A stretch of 64,000 nt of DNA from Campanula takesimana (taxonomy: Eukaryota > Streptophyta > Magnoliopsida > Asterales > Campanulaceae): contig JAOWBW010000364.1 of assembly GCA_026119855.1 (NCBI GenBank), positions 372,001-436,000 of the forward strand, read 5' to 3'. The notes beneath the pieces are model-generated. The model did no database searches. It worked only from the letters and a program-made list of their open reading frames with translations, and was not told where the DNA came from. Below are positions 9,272 through 20,687 of the stretch, one piece after another; position 1 is the first letter of the stretch; each line of letters starts with the position of its first letter. The translations under genes and the position numbers were made by a program.

Positions 9272-11332
9272 TGTCGCGACCCCGCGGGCCCGGAGTACGC
9301 GAGCTGGACGTCGACTTAAACAATAAACTCTAAAATAATGAAGATAAAAATTTCCTTTTATACCAAAAGATGATAACCAAAGTTTTGAAATCCAACTTGA
9401 ACAACAAACTATAAACTAGTGTAAGCTCCATAAGCTTACACCCAAAATAATAAAATATACAAATTCTAATGACGTCAAGTTTGGTACAACTATTCCCAAA
9501 AAGGTTACACATTTATGTAATGTAAACCCACCAATAACCACTTCCCCAAAAAGCTCAACCCTTGCGACGTCCTCCTCGTGATCAGCGAGTCTAATCCTTT
9601 CCTCCTAGGGGGGTTAAGGAAAAACAAAGATAAAAGAAAGGGGGTGAGATAAATCTCAATAAGTTACTAATGCAACTACATGACATGCTATGATGCAATA
9701 AGCAATAAACAATAATAAATATCACTTAGCACATAGCATTTATCAATTAACAGATAGCAGCGGAAATAAGCAAATAACAAAGGATATTAGCCAAGGTTTC
9801 CCAACTGATATAACCAAATAAAGGTCGCTGCGCAGCTTCAACAATCAACCCAATCAACATCTTCATGGTAGCATGAAAGCTGAAGAGAAAACCCCCGGTA
9901 CCGGAACCAATAATAATAATGGGACAGTGACACACAGTCAAAGCCCAAAACCAATAGCTAAAATGCTCACAAAGGGGCTAGCTCATCTCACATCCAAGGC
10001 CAATCTGGAGGAGGGGAATAATGGTGCAAAACAATGGTCAACATCACAATGGACTTGGCTTGTGCCATCATAATGTTTCGCATCGCCCGAAACACACACA
10101 AATACCAGCTGGACATTCAAGTAAAGGCTAAGTAATAAAATACTAGAACGATAAGCAACTAATGATTCCAAAGTAGGGAACCATTCCAAATAAATCACCA
10201 CAAAGGTAAACCAATCCAAACAACACATCAAAGGTGTCTAACATACCCAAAACGGTACTTAATCAAATTTCATGACATATTTATTCACAAAGGAACCAAT
10301 TCCAATTAATAAAGTGTTCCACGATGTTAACTTATGTTAATTAGAATGATAAAACTTAAACTAGGTAAGCCACTTAGTCTTAAACAAGCAAAAAGACAAA
10401 TTTCCAGAACAGGGGGCGGGCGGGCGCTTGGAAGGGGGCAGGCGGGCGCTCAATTGATAAGAAGGTTTGGCCGAAGGAAAAGGCCAGGTAGGCGGGCGCC
10501 TGGCTCAGCACGTGCGGGCGCCTGGTCGACGGGCTGGGAGGGATTCTCAGCTGGGTTCTTCCATTTTCAACCCAAATTTCACCCATTTCCTAAATGCTCA
10601 AAATCAACACTTTCCACAAGTTCAACAATGAATCAAAAACAACATCTAGGCCGAAAGGGGACCTAATCAACATCATATATAACCCCAAACCAAGATTCAA
10701 ACCCAACATTCATAACAATCACCATTTTAAACCAAAAACCAAAATAAATTCCAAATAAATCCCAAACTCAATCAAACATCAAATGTATCAACTAAAGCAT
10801 TATATAAACATGAAATGAACACTTTAGCATAAAAATGGGGGAAAAGCAACTTACTTGCAATTTCTCAAAGATGACGGAATTCAAATATTTTTGGCTCTAC
10901 ATGATCCTATCGACGATCTAAACACATTTCATAAAATGAGCAATAAGAAAAGATGAGAGGAAGATAGCTGGATTGAAGAGAGAAGGGAGAGAAGAAAACT
11001 TACCCAAACCAAGGAGAGAGAAAGAGATTGAGTGTGTGTGTGCTGGGAAGTGAGGGAGAGGGTGAGGGAGAAGAGGGGAGTAGGGAGGGAGTAGGAGAAT
11101 GAATTATTTTCAAAAACTTACACTTAGACCCCCTCCTCCACTAACTACACAACTAAGACCAAATAATACTACACTAGCACAAATGACCCAAATAAAATGC
11201 TATACATAATTTATTATGAAACATAAAATGCACACATAAATATTTAAATAAATAAATAATTAATTAAGCAATTAAATAAATAAATAATCATTTATTACTA
11301 AGAAAATAGAGACGGGTTTTCGGGTCGTGACA
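9272..11332 (-). repeat. Tekay-1 3' LTR
   Basis: 2061 bp, TG...CA ends, paired with 15971-18067. It carries a 2+2 GC-palindrome array at 10417-10526. Confidence 0.95.
10417..10526 (-). promoter_or_regulatory. GC-palindrome array in the Tekay-1 3' LTR (2+2)
   Basis: Four copies of GCGGGCGC(C/T)TGG, two on each side of a spacer of about 37 bp that contains gaaggtttgg. The sense strand reads CCAGGCGCCCGC. The matching array in the other LTR is 17120-17230. Confidence 0.7.
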
Positions 11333-11349
11333 TTCACTCCCCCTTAAAG
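11333..11349 (-). other. Polypurine tract of Tekay-1
   Basis: The minus strand reads CTTTAAGGGGGAGTGAA directly before the 3' LTR. It is nearly identical to the tract of Tekay-2 (34217-34229) and would prime plus-strand DNA synthesis. Confidence 0.85.
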
Positions 11350-11366
11350 AAAATTCGAACCGAATT

Positions 11367-14300
11367 TTAACGAGACTTACCCGAATTAAAAAGCCACGGA
11401 TATTTACGCTCCATATCCTCTCGAAGCTCCCAAGTCGATTCCTCAACATTGTGATTCCTCCAAAGAACTCTAACCAACGGAATGCTTTTGCTTCTTAACT
11501 CTTGGACTTTAGAATCAAGGATTCGAACTGGTCGTTCTTCGTAAGTCATGTCGGGCTCTATATCCTCCGGTACCCTCGGTAAAACGTGAGAAGGATCATG
11601 AACATACTTCCGAAGCATAGAAACGTGAAAAACATTATGTAACCGGTCCAAAGAAGATGGTAACGCAAGCCGATATTCTAGAAGTCCCACTTTCCCCAAA
11701 ATCTCAAACGGTCCAACAAACCTCGGAGCTAATTTACCCTTCTTCCCAAACCTTCGAATACCAACCTTCGGGGACACCTTCAAGAACACAAAATCTCCGG
11801 TCTGAAAATTAAGATCACGTCTTCGGTGGTCAGCATAGCTCTTCTGTCGACTCTGGGCCGTCTTCAATCGATCCCGAATAATTTTAACCTTTTCCACCGA
11901 GTCCTGAACCATGTCAACACCCCAAAGTTTTGCTTCCCCAACCTTGTCCCAACAAATAGGTGATCGACATTTCCTCCCATACAAAGCCTCATACGGTGCC
12001 ATCTGTATACTCGACTGATAACTATTATTGTAGGCAAACTCTGCAAGCGGTAGATGGGTATCCCACGAATCTAGAAAGTCAACTGTGCAAGATCGTAACA
12101 TATCCTCGAGAATCTGAATGGTTCTTTCAGACTGACCGTCAGTTTGAGGATGAAATGCGGTGCTAAACCTCAAATCGGTACACAAAGCCTTCTGTAACGC
12201 TTGCCAAAATCGGGATGTAAATCTGGGATCTCTGTCTGACACAATACTAACTGGAACACCATGTAATCTGACAATCTCATGAATATACAGATTCACAAGT
12301 TTCTCCATCGAATAGGAAATGTCAATGGGTAAGAATGAGAAGATTTAGTCAACCTGTCCACAATCACCCAAACTGCATTGAACCTCCTTCGAGTCCTGGG
12401 TAGTCCGGTTACAAAATCCATCGTAATGTGTTCCCACTTCCACTCGGGTATCTCAAGAGGCTGAAGTAGACCTGCGGGTCTCTGATGCTCTGCTTTAACT
12501 TGTTGACAGGTCAAACACTTCGATACATAATCTGCAATCTCCCTCTTCATGTTAATCCACCAAAATTGTTGTTTTAAATCCTGATACATCTTCGTACTCC
12601 CGGGATGAATGGTATACCGGGATTTGTGACCCTCATCAAGAACTCGCTGTTTAATCCCACCAAATTTCGGCCCACACAATCTGCTACGGTAAGTCAATAC
12701 TCCCTCGGAGTCAAGCTGGAAGTCCACATACAGTCTATCCCAAGCATTATCCATAACCTTCTTCAACTCTGGGTCATCCTTCTGAGTATCCTTGATTTGT
12801 TGAATTAATGTGGGAAATACATTAAGGTTCGCAAAAATAGCTCCACGTTTCGACTCTTGGGGACGCCAATCTCGAGCATCCTCAAGCATTTTCCACTCTC
12901 GAACCATCATCGAAGCCACATAAGATTTTCTACTAATCGCATCGGCTACAACATTTGCTTTCCCGGGATGATAGGATATATTACAATCATAGTCCTTCAA
13001 AAGTTCCATCCATCGACGCTGCCGGTTGTTCAATTCCTTTTGAGAGAAGAGGTATTTCAAACTCTTGTGATCGGTAAAAATCTCAAACTTCGCTCCATAA
13101 AGGTAATGCTTCCACTTATGCAATGCAAAGACTATCGCATCCAACTCCATATTATGAGTAGGGTAATTCTGTTCACTAGGGGTCAACTTCCTCGAAGCAT
13201 AAGCAATTACTTTCCCATTCTGCATCAAAACACAACCCAAACCCTCTTTCAAAGCATCACTGTAAATCACTAAGTCGTCATTTCCATTTGGTAACGCTAG
13301 AATAGGAGCCGTAGTTAATCTCTTCTTTAATTCATCAATGCTACTTTGACATTTTTCACCCCACACAAACGGTACATCCTTCCGGGTCAACTGAGTCATC
13401 GGAGTAGCAATCCTCGAAAACCCTTCTATAAACCTTCTGTAATACCCGGCTAAGCCCAGAAAACTTCTGATCTCAGTCACTGTCTCGGGTCTCTTCCAAT
13501 CCACTATGGCTTCTATCTTTGAAGGATCCACAGAAATCCCATCTTTAGAAATAACATGACCCAGAAATGAAACCTTCTCGAGCCAAAATTCGCATTTACT
13601 AAACTTCGCAAACAACTGCTCCCTCGCAAGAATGGATAAAACTGTCCTCAGGTGTTGCTCGTGCTCCTCTCGAGATTTAGAGTAGACAAGAATGTCGTCG
13701 ATGAAGACCACTACGAACGAATCAAGATAACGATGGAAAACCCGGTTCATCAAATTCATAAATACGGCAGGCGCGTTAGTCAACCCAAACGGCATAACCA
13801 AGAACTCGTAATGACCATAACGAGTGCGAAAGGCAGCCTTCGGAATATCCTCCGATCGAATCTTCAACTGATGGTACCCACTCCTCAAATCAAGTTTGGA
13901 AAACACCACGGACCCTTGAAGCTGATCAAATAAATCATCAATGTGAGGTAGAGGATACTTGTTCTTCACTGTAACCTGATTCAACTTTCGGTAATCAATA
14001 CACAATCTCAAAGAACCGTATTTCTTCCGCACAAACAAAACCGGTGCTCCCCACGGGGAAACACTAGGGCGGATAAACCCTCGATCAAGCAACTCTTGCA
14101 ACTGAACCTTTAGTTCCTTCAACTCTGCGGGAGCCAATCTATACGGTGCCTTTGAAATCGGAGCCGTACCCGGCAAAAGGTCTATACAAAACTCTATCTC
14201 ACGATCGGGAGGCATATCATATTCAGAAGAGAAAACATCGGGAAATTCTCTAACTACTCGAACACTCTCCAAACTAGGGGATTCATTCCTAGTATCAAGC

Positions 14301-15850
14301 ACACTAGCCAAGTACCCCTCACAACCACGATGCAACAATCTCCTAGCTTTCACATAAGAAATGATGCGAATATTCCTACCCAAAGGCATAGCCTCAAAAA
14401 CAAATTTAAGCATATTGGGAATAGAAAAAGTAACAACTTTCTTACGACAATCAACAGAAGCATGAAACTTGCTCAACCAATCCATACCCAAAATAACATC
14501 AAAGTCTTGAATCGGAAGGACTACCAAGTCCGCACACAAGACACGACCACATATAAGCACATCACAAGGACTAAATACTCTATCGGTCACCAAACATTCT
14601 CCTATAGGGGTCGACACCTCTAGCACATAAGGTAAAGACTCAAATGTAGCATTTAGCAAAGAATCAAATTGCACAGATATGTAAGAATGCGATGATCCTG
14701 GATCTACTAACGCACGAGCGCTTACATTAGACACAGAAACAATACCTCCAATAACAGAAGGATCATCGGTAGCTAGTTGTTGATTCATGGCAAATACCCT
14801 TCCTTGGACCTTGGGCTTCCCCGCAGCATCTCTTTTCTGACCCTGTGGAGCACCAGCCCCTACCCCAGATGGTTGACCCCTGCCTCTAGTACAATCCCTT
14901 GCAAAATGCCCCATTTGACCATAATTGGTACACTTGCTCTGTTTCTTCCAACACCGGTCCTCTGAATGACCCTCCTTTTGGCAATAGGAACAAAGTCTCC
15001 TATATTGGTCCCCTTGGTTCCCGGTAGTAGTGCCCGGGTTCCTTGGGATTGGTTGCCCTCGGGACTGAGATTGTCCCCCAAAATTACCTCGGTTATCTGA
15101 ACAGTGTTGTGGTTGAGATTTAGCATGGCTTCCTTGTTTACCCGTATTCGATGCCTCGGTTTTCCTCTTATGTTCTCCAATGTCTTGCTCGATTAAGTAT
15201 GCACGGTCTACCGCATCCTGGAATGTCACAATCCTCTGGGCTATAAGCTGAGTACGGATGGATGTCTTCAAACCGCGGATGAACCTCATGGCTTTTTGCT
15301 CCTCAATCCTTACAAGATAGTCACAGTACCGGGCTAATTCTGTGAACTTAGCTGAGTACTGAGCTATAGACAACAAACCTTGCTCCAAGTTGAGAAGCTC
15401 GATCTCTTTTCGGTTTTGATCTACTATCGGAATGAAATGCTCCTTGAATTTCCGCACAAACAATTCCCACGCATACACTGTGTGTGTATCATCCCAACTC
15501 GCTTTAACCCCTTTCCACCAATGCTCGGCGGCACCCACAAGCTTATAAGCCTCGAACCGGACCTTGTCCTCATCGGTGCAACCAAAGACATCGTAAATTT
15601 TCTCCATCGATTCTATCCATAGCTCGGCCTTCTTCACATCGGGTTCCCCATTATACTCCGCCGGTTTCAGTTTCAAGAATTGTTCCAAACCGTATCGGGG
15701 TGGTGGTGCTTGCTCTACTCTCGGCCCTTGATCATGAATAGCCTTCATGGCCGCCTCAAACATACCCTGAAACATTGCACGGGCTTCATCTCTTGTTTCA
15801 TTCTGATTCTGAGTCCCACTAGAACCTTCGCCCGTTCTTCTTCTAGCCAT
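11367..15850 (-). pseudogene. gag-pol: Tekay-1 gag-pol polyprotein with one frameshift
   Basis: The 1185-codon frame (15850-12293) starts MARRRTGEGSSG. It contains a Gag capsid region (about residues 50-230; GLEQFLKLKPAEYNG, AAEHWWKG) and two zinc knuckles near 288-320. The first, CSYCQKEGHSEDRC, is intact; the second has Tyr for Cys (CTNYGQMGHFARDC). Protease shows LVDPGSSHSY near 381, and reverse transcriptase has FIDD near 716. RNase H (YSDA, MELDA, TDHKSL) starts near 860, and the integrase HHCC region near 1070. A single missing T near 12331 shifts the frame after VIVDRLTKSSH. The remaining 313-codon frame (12308-11367) carries the rest of integrase (SDRDPRF; DGQSERTIQILE) and a C-terminal chromodomain-like segment (VRVLWRNHNVEESTWEL). 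Chromodomains direct Tekay elements to heterochromatin. Confidence 0.9.
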
Positions 15851-15956
15851 TGTGAATAATTATCTGCATAAAACATCAACCGTTACTCACTCCGAACACA
15901 ACTACCCTCCTAGGTCATACTAGTCCACCTAGACTTATACTTAGAGCTAAACCATA

Positions 15957-15968
15957 GCTCTGATACCA
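15957..15968 (-). other. Primer binding site of Tekay-1 (initiator-Met tRNA)
   Basis: The minus strand reads TGGTATCAGAGC two bases after the LTR end, complementary to the 3' end of plant initiator tRNA-Met. Confidence 0.9.
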
Positions 15969-15970
15969 AC

Positions 15971-18067
15971 TGTCACGACCCCGATCCCGCGGGCCCGGAG
16001 TACGCGAGCTGGACGTCGACGTAAACAATAAACTCTAAAATAATGAAGATAAAATTTCCTTTTATACCAAAAGATGATAACCAAAGTTTTGAAATCCAAC
16101 TTGAACAACAAACTATAAACTAGTGTAAGCTCCATAAGCTTACACCCAAAATAATAAAATATATAAATTCTAATGACGTCAAGTTTGGTACAACTATTCC
16201 CAAAAAGGTTACACATTTATGTAATGTAAACCCACCAATAACCACTTCCCCAAAAATCTCAACCCTCGCGACGTCCTCCTCGTGATCAGCGAGTCTAATC
16301 CTTTCCTCCTGTGGGGGGGGTTAAGGAAAAACAAAGATAAAAGAAAGGGGGTGAGATAAATCTCAATAAGTTACTAATATAACTACATGACATGCTATGA
16401 TGCAATAAGCAATAAACAATAATAAATATCACTTAGCACATAGCATTTATCAATTAACAGATAGCAGCGGAAATAACCAAATAACAAAGGATATTAGCCA
16501 AGGTTTCCCAACTGATATAACCAAATAAAGGTCGCTGCGCAGCTTCAACAATCAACCCAATCAACATCTTCATGGTAGCATGAAAAGCTGAAGAGAAAAC
16601 CCCCGGTACCGGAACCAATAATAATAAGGGGACAGTGACATACAGTCAAAGCCCAAAACCAATAGCTAAAATTGTCACAAAGGGCTAGCTCATCTCACAT
16701 CCAAGGCCAATCTGGAGGAGGGGAATAATGGGGCAAAACAATGGTCAACATCACAATGGACTTGGCTTGTGCCATCATAATGTTTCGCATCGCCCGAAAC
16801 ACACACAAATACTAGCTGGACATTCAAGTAAAGGCTAAGTAATAAAATACTAGCACGATAAGCAACTAATGATTCCAAAGTAGGGAACCATTCCAAATAA
16901 ATCACCACAAAGGTAAACCAATCCAAACAACACATCAAAGGTGTCTAACATACCCAAAACGGTACTTAATCAAATTTCATGACATATTTATTCACAAAGG
17001 AACCAATTCCAATTAATAAAGTGTTCCACGATGTTAACTTATGTTAATTAGAATGATAAAACTTAAACTAGGTAACCATAGTCTTAAACAAGCAAAAAGA
17101 CAAATTTCCAGAACAGGGGGCGGGCGGGTGCTTGGAAGGGGGCAGGCGGGCGCTCAATTGATAAGAAGGTTTGGCCGAAGGAAAAGGCCAGGTAGGCGGG
17201 CGCCTGGCTCAGCACGTGCGGGCGCCTGGTCGACCGGCTGGGAGGGATTCTCAGCTGGGTTCTTCCATTTTCAACCCAAATTTCACCCATTTCCTAAATG
17301 CTCAAAATCAACACTTTCCACAAGTTCAACAATGAATCAAAAACAACATCTAGGCCGAAAGGGGACCTAATCAACATCATATATAACCCCAAACCAAGAT
17401 TCAAACCCAACATTCATAACAATCACCATTTTAAACCAAAAACCAAAATAAATTCCAAATAAATCCCAAACTCAATCAAACATCAAATGTATCAACTAAA
17501 GCATTATATAAACATGAAATGAACACTTTAGCATAAAAATGGGGGAAAAGCAACTTACTTGCAATTTCTCAAAGATGACGGAATTCAAATATTTTTGGCT
17601 CTACACGATCCTATCGACGATCTAAACACATTTCATAAAATGAGCAATAAGAAAAGATGAGAGGAAGATAGCTAGATTGAAGAGAGAAGGGAGTGAAGAA
17701 AAATTACCCAAACCAAGGAGAGAGAAAGAGATTGAGTGTGTGTGTGTTGGGAAGTGAGGGAGAGGGTGAGGGAGAAGAGGGGAGTAGGGAGGGAGTAGGA
17801 GAATGAATTATTTTCAAAAACTTACACTTAGACCCCCTCCTTCACTAACTACACAAACTCTAATACTTCCTACTAACAACTAAGACCATATAATACTACA
17901 CTAGCACAAATGACCCAAATAAAATGCTATACATAATTTATTATGAAACATAAAATGCACACATAAATATTTAAATAAATAAATAATTAAATAATTAATT
18001 TAGCAATTAAATAAATAAATAGTCATTTATTACTAAGAAAATAGAGACGGGTTTTCGGGTTGTGACA
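15971..18067 (-). repeat. Tekay-1 5' LTR
   Basis: 2097 bp, TG...CA ends. Relative to the other LTR it has an extra block of about 22 bp near 17858-17880 and small A/T indels near its outer end. Confidence 0.95.
17120..17230 (-). promoter_or_regulatory. GC-palindrome array in the Tekay-1 5' LTR (2+2)
   Basis: Same array as 10417-10526, with one substitution in the first copy (gcgggtgcttgg). Confidence 0.7.
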
Positions 18068-18072
18068 TATAA

Positions 18073-18379
18073 TGAGCAAGGGAGAGATTCTTGGGCAGAA
18101 TCTGTAACTGACACACCCCAGAAGCGCGTGTATCCCACCTAGGCGGCGGAAGGAGCGCGCATCTGGCCTCAAGGGGCGGAGGCGCGCGACTCTGAGAGGC
18201 AATTTTTGATAGATTGGACTAGAAAGTTAGAACTGTTATTCAGTTTAGTTCCGGGACTTAATGGAGTCCGTCTGGAACTTAACTAAAGTAACAGAAACTA
18301 ACAGAAAACACTTAAAAGAGGGAGAAACACAAAATCAAGTGTGCAATCGGGGTGAGCGGTCCAAGGCGGGGTGTCTACA
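18073..18379 (-). repeat. Tat-2 5' LTR, outer part
   Basis: This is the 5' end of the LTR (TGTAGACACC on the minus strand), separated from 8564-9271 by Tekay-1. It contains a GC-palindrome cluster at about 18110-18200 (agaagcgcgtgt, ggagcgcgcatc, ggaggcgcgcgactc). Once Tekay-1 is removed, this cluster lies upstream of the TATA-like box at 9192-9200. Confidence 0.75.
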
Positions 18380-18484
18380 GTAGGATCCCTTAAGGAATAG
18401 AAAAAGAAACAACTAGTTTAAAAGGAAGGAAAGAAACGTGTAAGCTATGAAAATGAAGTAAAAACTAGTCTATTAAACTACTAA

Positions 18485-19204
18485 CTAATGTAGTGGAAGA
18501 GGAGCTTGAGATTTGGACCCCTCGTTCTTCAATATGAGGCCGGCTCCATTGCCTATTATCTGTAGAGTGCCTTGGTCGATAAGATCTTGGATCTTATCTC
18601 TTAGGTTGTTGCACTTGTCGGTATGATGACCGCGGCACTGATGGTAGTAGCAATACAGGTGTAAGGCCCTTCCGGCTCCTTCATACTTGGGTTTGTATCC
18701 CCTCAAATCGGTGTACACCCTTTGTGGCTTGGGTTGGAGGCTTTGTATGATGCTCTCATAGTGGTCCCTCATGACATTGAGGTGATGATTGTGTTCCTCC
18801 TCCATTTGGTTCTTTAGGTCTTGATAAAGCAGGCTGATGCAGTTACCCACCTCATCATTGATAACCTTCTCTTGGTTGTCCTCTAAATCTTGGGCTCTCT
18901 GGACAGCGGCATTGTACCATTTGTTCATTTCATTGTATTCAGCTTGTAACATTTCGAGCTTACTGCCGTCGATCATCCTCTCGATTTCAGCCCAATCTTT
19001 TTTGCTTTGTTCGTTACGCTCTTTGACTTGGTCATAAGCATAATAAGAGGCATAGTCGAGCCCTCTGAAGCGAAATTCTTGCATGATGTTGATCTCCGGG
19101 GCCTCTCCGTTGGGTAGGCCTTCCTTCCAACCTCCAGTGGCTTCCATCTTGAAGCGCAGACTTTGTGAGATTTCTCTGAGAGACATTTCCGTGCGGGCGG
19201 GCAT
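18485..19204 (-). CDS. Tat-3 mini-Gag (coiled coil plus CHHC knuckle, no capsid domain)
   Basis: 239 codons from MPARTEMSLREISQS. Residues about 75-155 are highly charged and helix-prone (ERNEQSKKDWAEIERMIDG; EEEHNHHLNVMRDHYESI), suggesting a coiled coil. Near residue 185 a knuckle CYYHQCRGHHTDKC (CX2HX4HX4C) is followed by LRDKIQDLIDQGTLQI, the same knuckle-plus-helix arrangement as in full Tat Gag proteins. The capsid-type domain seen in Tat-2 and Tat-4 is absent and no protease or polymerase follows before 18380. This could be a truncated Gag, or the separate first ORF that Ogre-type elements are known to carry. The frame is free of stops, which suggests either recent decay or retained function. 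Confidence 0.65.
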   Translation of the reverse strand: MPARTEMSLREISQSLRFKMEATGGWKEGLPNGEAPEINIMQEFRFRGLDYASYYAYDQVKERNEQSKKDWAEIERMIDGSKLEMLQAEYNEMNKWYNAAVQRAQDLEDNQEKVINDEVGNCISLLYQDLKNQMEEEHNHHLNVMRDHYESIIQSLQPKPQRVYTDLRGYKPKYEGAGRALHLYCYYHQCRGHHTDKCNNLRDKIQDLIDQGTLQIIGNGAGLILKNEGSKSQAPLPLH

Positions 19205-19343
19205 TGTGTTAGGAGCGTGGAGCTACTTTGCTGATCGGATGCACCTAGAGAACAGAAACTATGTCAAATCCAGGCTGGGGTCCCAACAAGTCAGCTTTTA
19301 TGAAACAGGGTTGACCAACACGGCAGATTCACAGAAAAATGAG

Positions 19344-19405
19344 GATGTCTCCTACGAGACAATGGATGTCTCCTACGAGACAATGGATGTCTCGTACGAG
19401 GCATC
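19344..19405 (-). promoter_or_regulatory. Three tandem TGTCTC-type palindromes in the Tat-3 leader
   Basis: gatgtctcctacgagac twice and gatgtctcgtacgaggcatc once, spaced 21 bp apart. The consensus TGTCTC-GTAC-GAGACA is a perfect 16-bp palindrome. Further copies lie at 20536-20577 and, in the LTR, at 21482-21516. TGTCTC is the classic auxin response element core; functional binding is not shown here. Confidence 0.65.
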
Positions 19406-19515
19406 CAGCCTAACAGTCAGATTGTAGATTTTAATCCTATTGGTCAGATGGAAGTTAATCCATTTTGAGAGGTTACTACTCTAGTTCATCTGGAACAGTG
19501 GATTCTGTCACCCTA

Positions 19516-19588
19516 GAATATGAGCCCCTTGTTCTCCACCTGTATTGCACTCTCCCAAACGGACAATTCGGGCAAGGGTCCCATATTC
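19516..19588 (-). promoter_or_regulatory. Leader stem-loop of Tat-3
   Basis: Outer arms gaatatgagcccctt (19516-19530) and aagggtcccatattc (19574-19588). Inner arms CCCAAA (19554-19559) and TTCGGG (19567-19572) pair in the minus-strand RNA with a G-U wobble. It shares the CCCAAACGGACAATT core with 399-467. Confidence 0.6.
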
Positions 19589-20268
19589 TCATCGAAATCC
19601 ACCATTCAATTAAGCCAAACATAAGTGATTCCGTAGTTGTTTTGCACTTTGTTAAACAATGCACTAATGCAATCAAACCTTGTGAATTTTAAGGGACAAC
19701 CGAAAGGGACATGTTGAACGGTGCAGTCGAAACTAAGCCAAAATGGCATCCACAATCCCGCACAGAATAGTGAAAGTAGGAAAACACAAACTCAGATTCC
19801 CGTAGAGAGGTTCTCCATTATTCCAAAATCCTTTGTTCAACATTTAACCGAAGGGACATTCGTCATATTCACAAGGGAGGATTATAGATTGTAAAGATGC
19901 GTTAATTTGGGAAAAGATTAAAACAACCCTAAGAATCGAACCGACCGGTCTCAAGGAGTGTCTTATTAACTAGTATGTATGAATGAGGTTGATGCAAGGC
20001 TTACGGCTAAGGCTCCCCATGAACATAGTCTAGGAGCGTGTCACGGAGTAGGTACACCATCTTTGGAGAGACCAGCGAGGGCCATTCGTTAGAATGGGGG
20101 TGCTGACCGACATCCGTCCTCCGATTGGGACCCGGGTTTATAGTGTATGTAGTGCAATTAATCTACATGTGTGCACGTGTGTGAGAGTCAACATCTAGGT
20201 GACAAGGAGAAAATTGAAAGTTTTTTTTTAAGTAAAAGCAAAAACAAGCAATGGCCGGGCCAAGTGGC

Positions 20269-20313
20269 TGCCTACGTTTCCCTCTTGTGGAGGAACTCAG
20301 GCCGTCGTAGTTC
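20269..20313 (-). promoter_or_regulatory. CCTACG/CGTAG nested hairpin, copy 2 (Tat-3 leader)
   Basis: Outer arms CTACG and CGTAG (20305-20310) with inner arms CCTC and GAGG around TTGTG. The sequence before it (ggccgggccaagtggctg) resembles that preceding the other copies. Confidence 0.6.
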
Positions 20314-20535
20314 ACACATGAGGCAAACACACGTAAAGCAAGGAATGAAACAATTAACAAGTACTCCTGCAAAACAAAGGTTAGCCTTATAATATATGGG
20401 GAGTCTCTTCGTCGTTAGGAAGGTCCCAAGACATCAAAAACGGAGGGGAGGGCGGACCTGAAACCCTGTGTACGTGTTGGAACCGAACAAAATCCTTTTT
20501 CAAACCAGAGAATCAGATCAGCCGGGCAGAACCGA

Positions 20536-20577
20536 GATGTCTCGTACGAGACAAGGGATCCCTCGTACAAGGCATCT
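20536..20577 (-). promoter_or_regulatory. Two TGTCTC-type palindromes near the Tat-3 primer site
   Basis: gatgtctcgtacgagac (20536-20552) is perfect; gatccctcgtacaaggcatc (20558-20577) is degraded. They lie about 90 bp downstream of the primer site in the sense direction. Confidence 0.6.
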
Positions 20578-20668
20578 CAGCTGAGGAACAGGTTACTATA
20601 CAGAATGCAAAATTTTGAAACAACGATGATTTCTTACGACGCAAGTCTAACCCACTTACAGTGATCTC

Positions 20669-20686
20669 TCCCCAGCGGAGTTGCCA
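20669..20686 (-). other. Primer binding site of Tat-3 (tRNA-Arg-like)
   Basis: The minus strand reads TGGCAACTCCGCTGGGGA one base after the LTR end AAACA. One base differs from the Tat-2 site. Confidence 0.75.
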
Positions 20687-20687
20687 C

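Larger units (their letters stand above)
9272..18067 (-). mobile_element. Tekay-1: complete Tekay-type Ty3/gypsy retrotransposon
   Basis: Full structure on the minus strand: 5' LTR 18067-15971, initiator-Met primer site 15968-15957, gag-pol 15850-11367, polypurine tract 11349-11333, 3' LTR 11332-9272. The target duplication TATAA is present on both sides (9267-9271 and 18068-18072). LTRs start TGTCAC(G/A)ACCCG. By eye the two LTRs differ by about thirty substitutions plus several indels, so this insertion is older than Tekay-2 and Copia-1. It sits in the Tat-2 5' LTR. Confidence 0.95.
2530..18379 (-). mobile_element. Tat-2: Tat/Ogre gag-pol element, interrupted by Tekay-1
   Basis: Minus-strand order: 5' LTR (18379-18073 plus 9271-8564, about 1.0 kb once Tekay-1 is removed; starts TGTAGACACC, ends GGTATCTACA), primer site 8562-8545, leader, gag from 7223 or 7406, protease, G-patch-like segment, reverse transcriptase and the start of RNase H. 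The frame is cut at 2530 by Tat-1. The missing RNase H, integrase and 3' LTR presumably lie beyond the left edge. The sequence next to the LTR start, 18380-18384 (gtagg), would be the target duplication within Tat-3. Confidence 0.8.
19589..20668 (-). other. Tat-3 5' leader (no gene)
   Basis: About 1.1 kb of non-coding leader between the stem-loop and the primer site. It holds the CCTACG/CGTAG hairpin at 20269-20313 and two palindromes at 20536-20577. The small frames across it are unsupported. Confidence 0.55.

Noticed and set aside
10334..10666. Plus-strand frames over the GC-palindrome arrays (also 17041-17370 and 28287-28484)
   Set aside because: They lie inside LTRs, are repeated wherever the LTR is, and arise because the GC-rich arrays lack stops.
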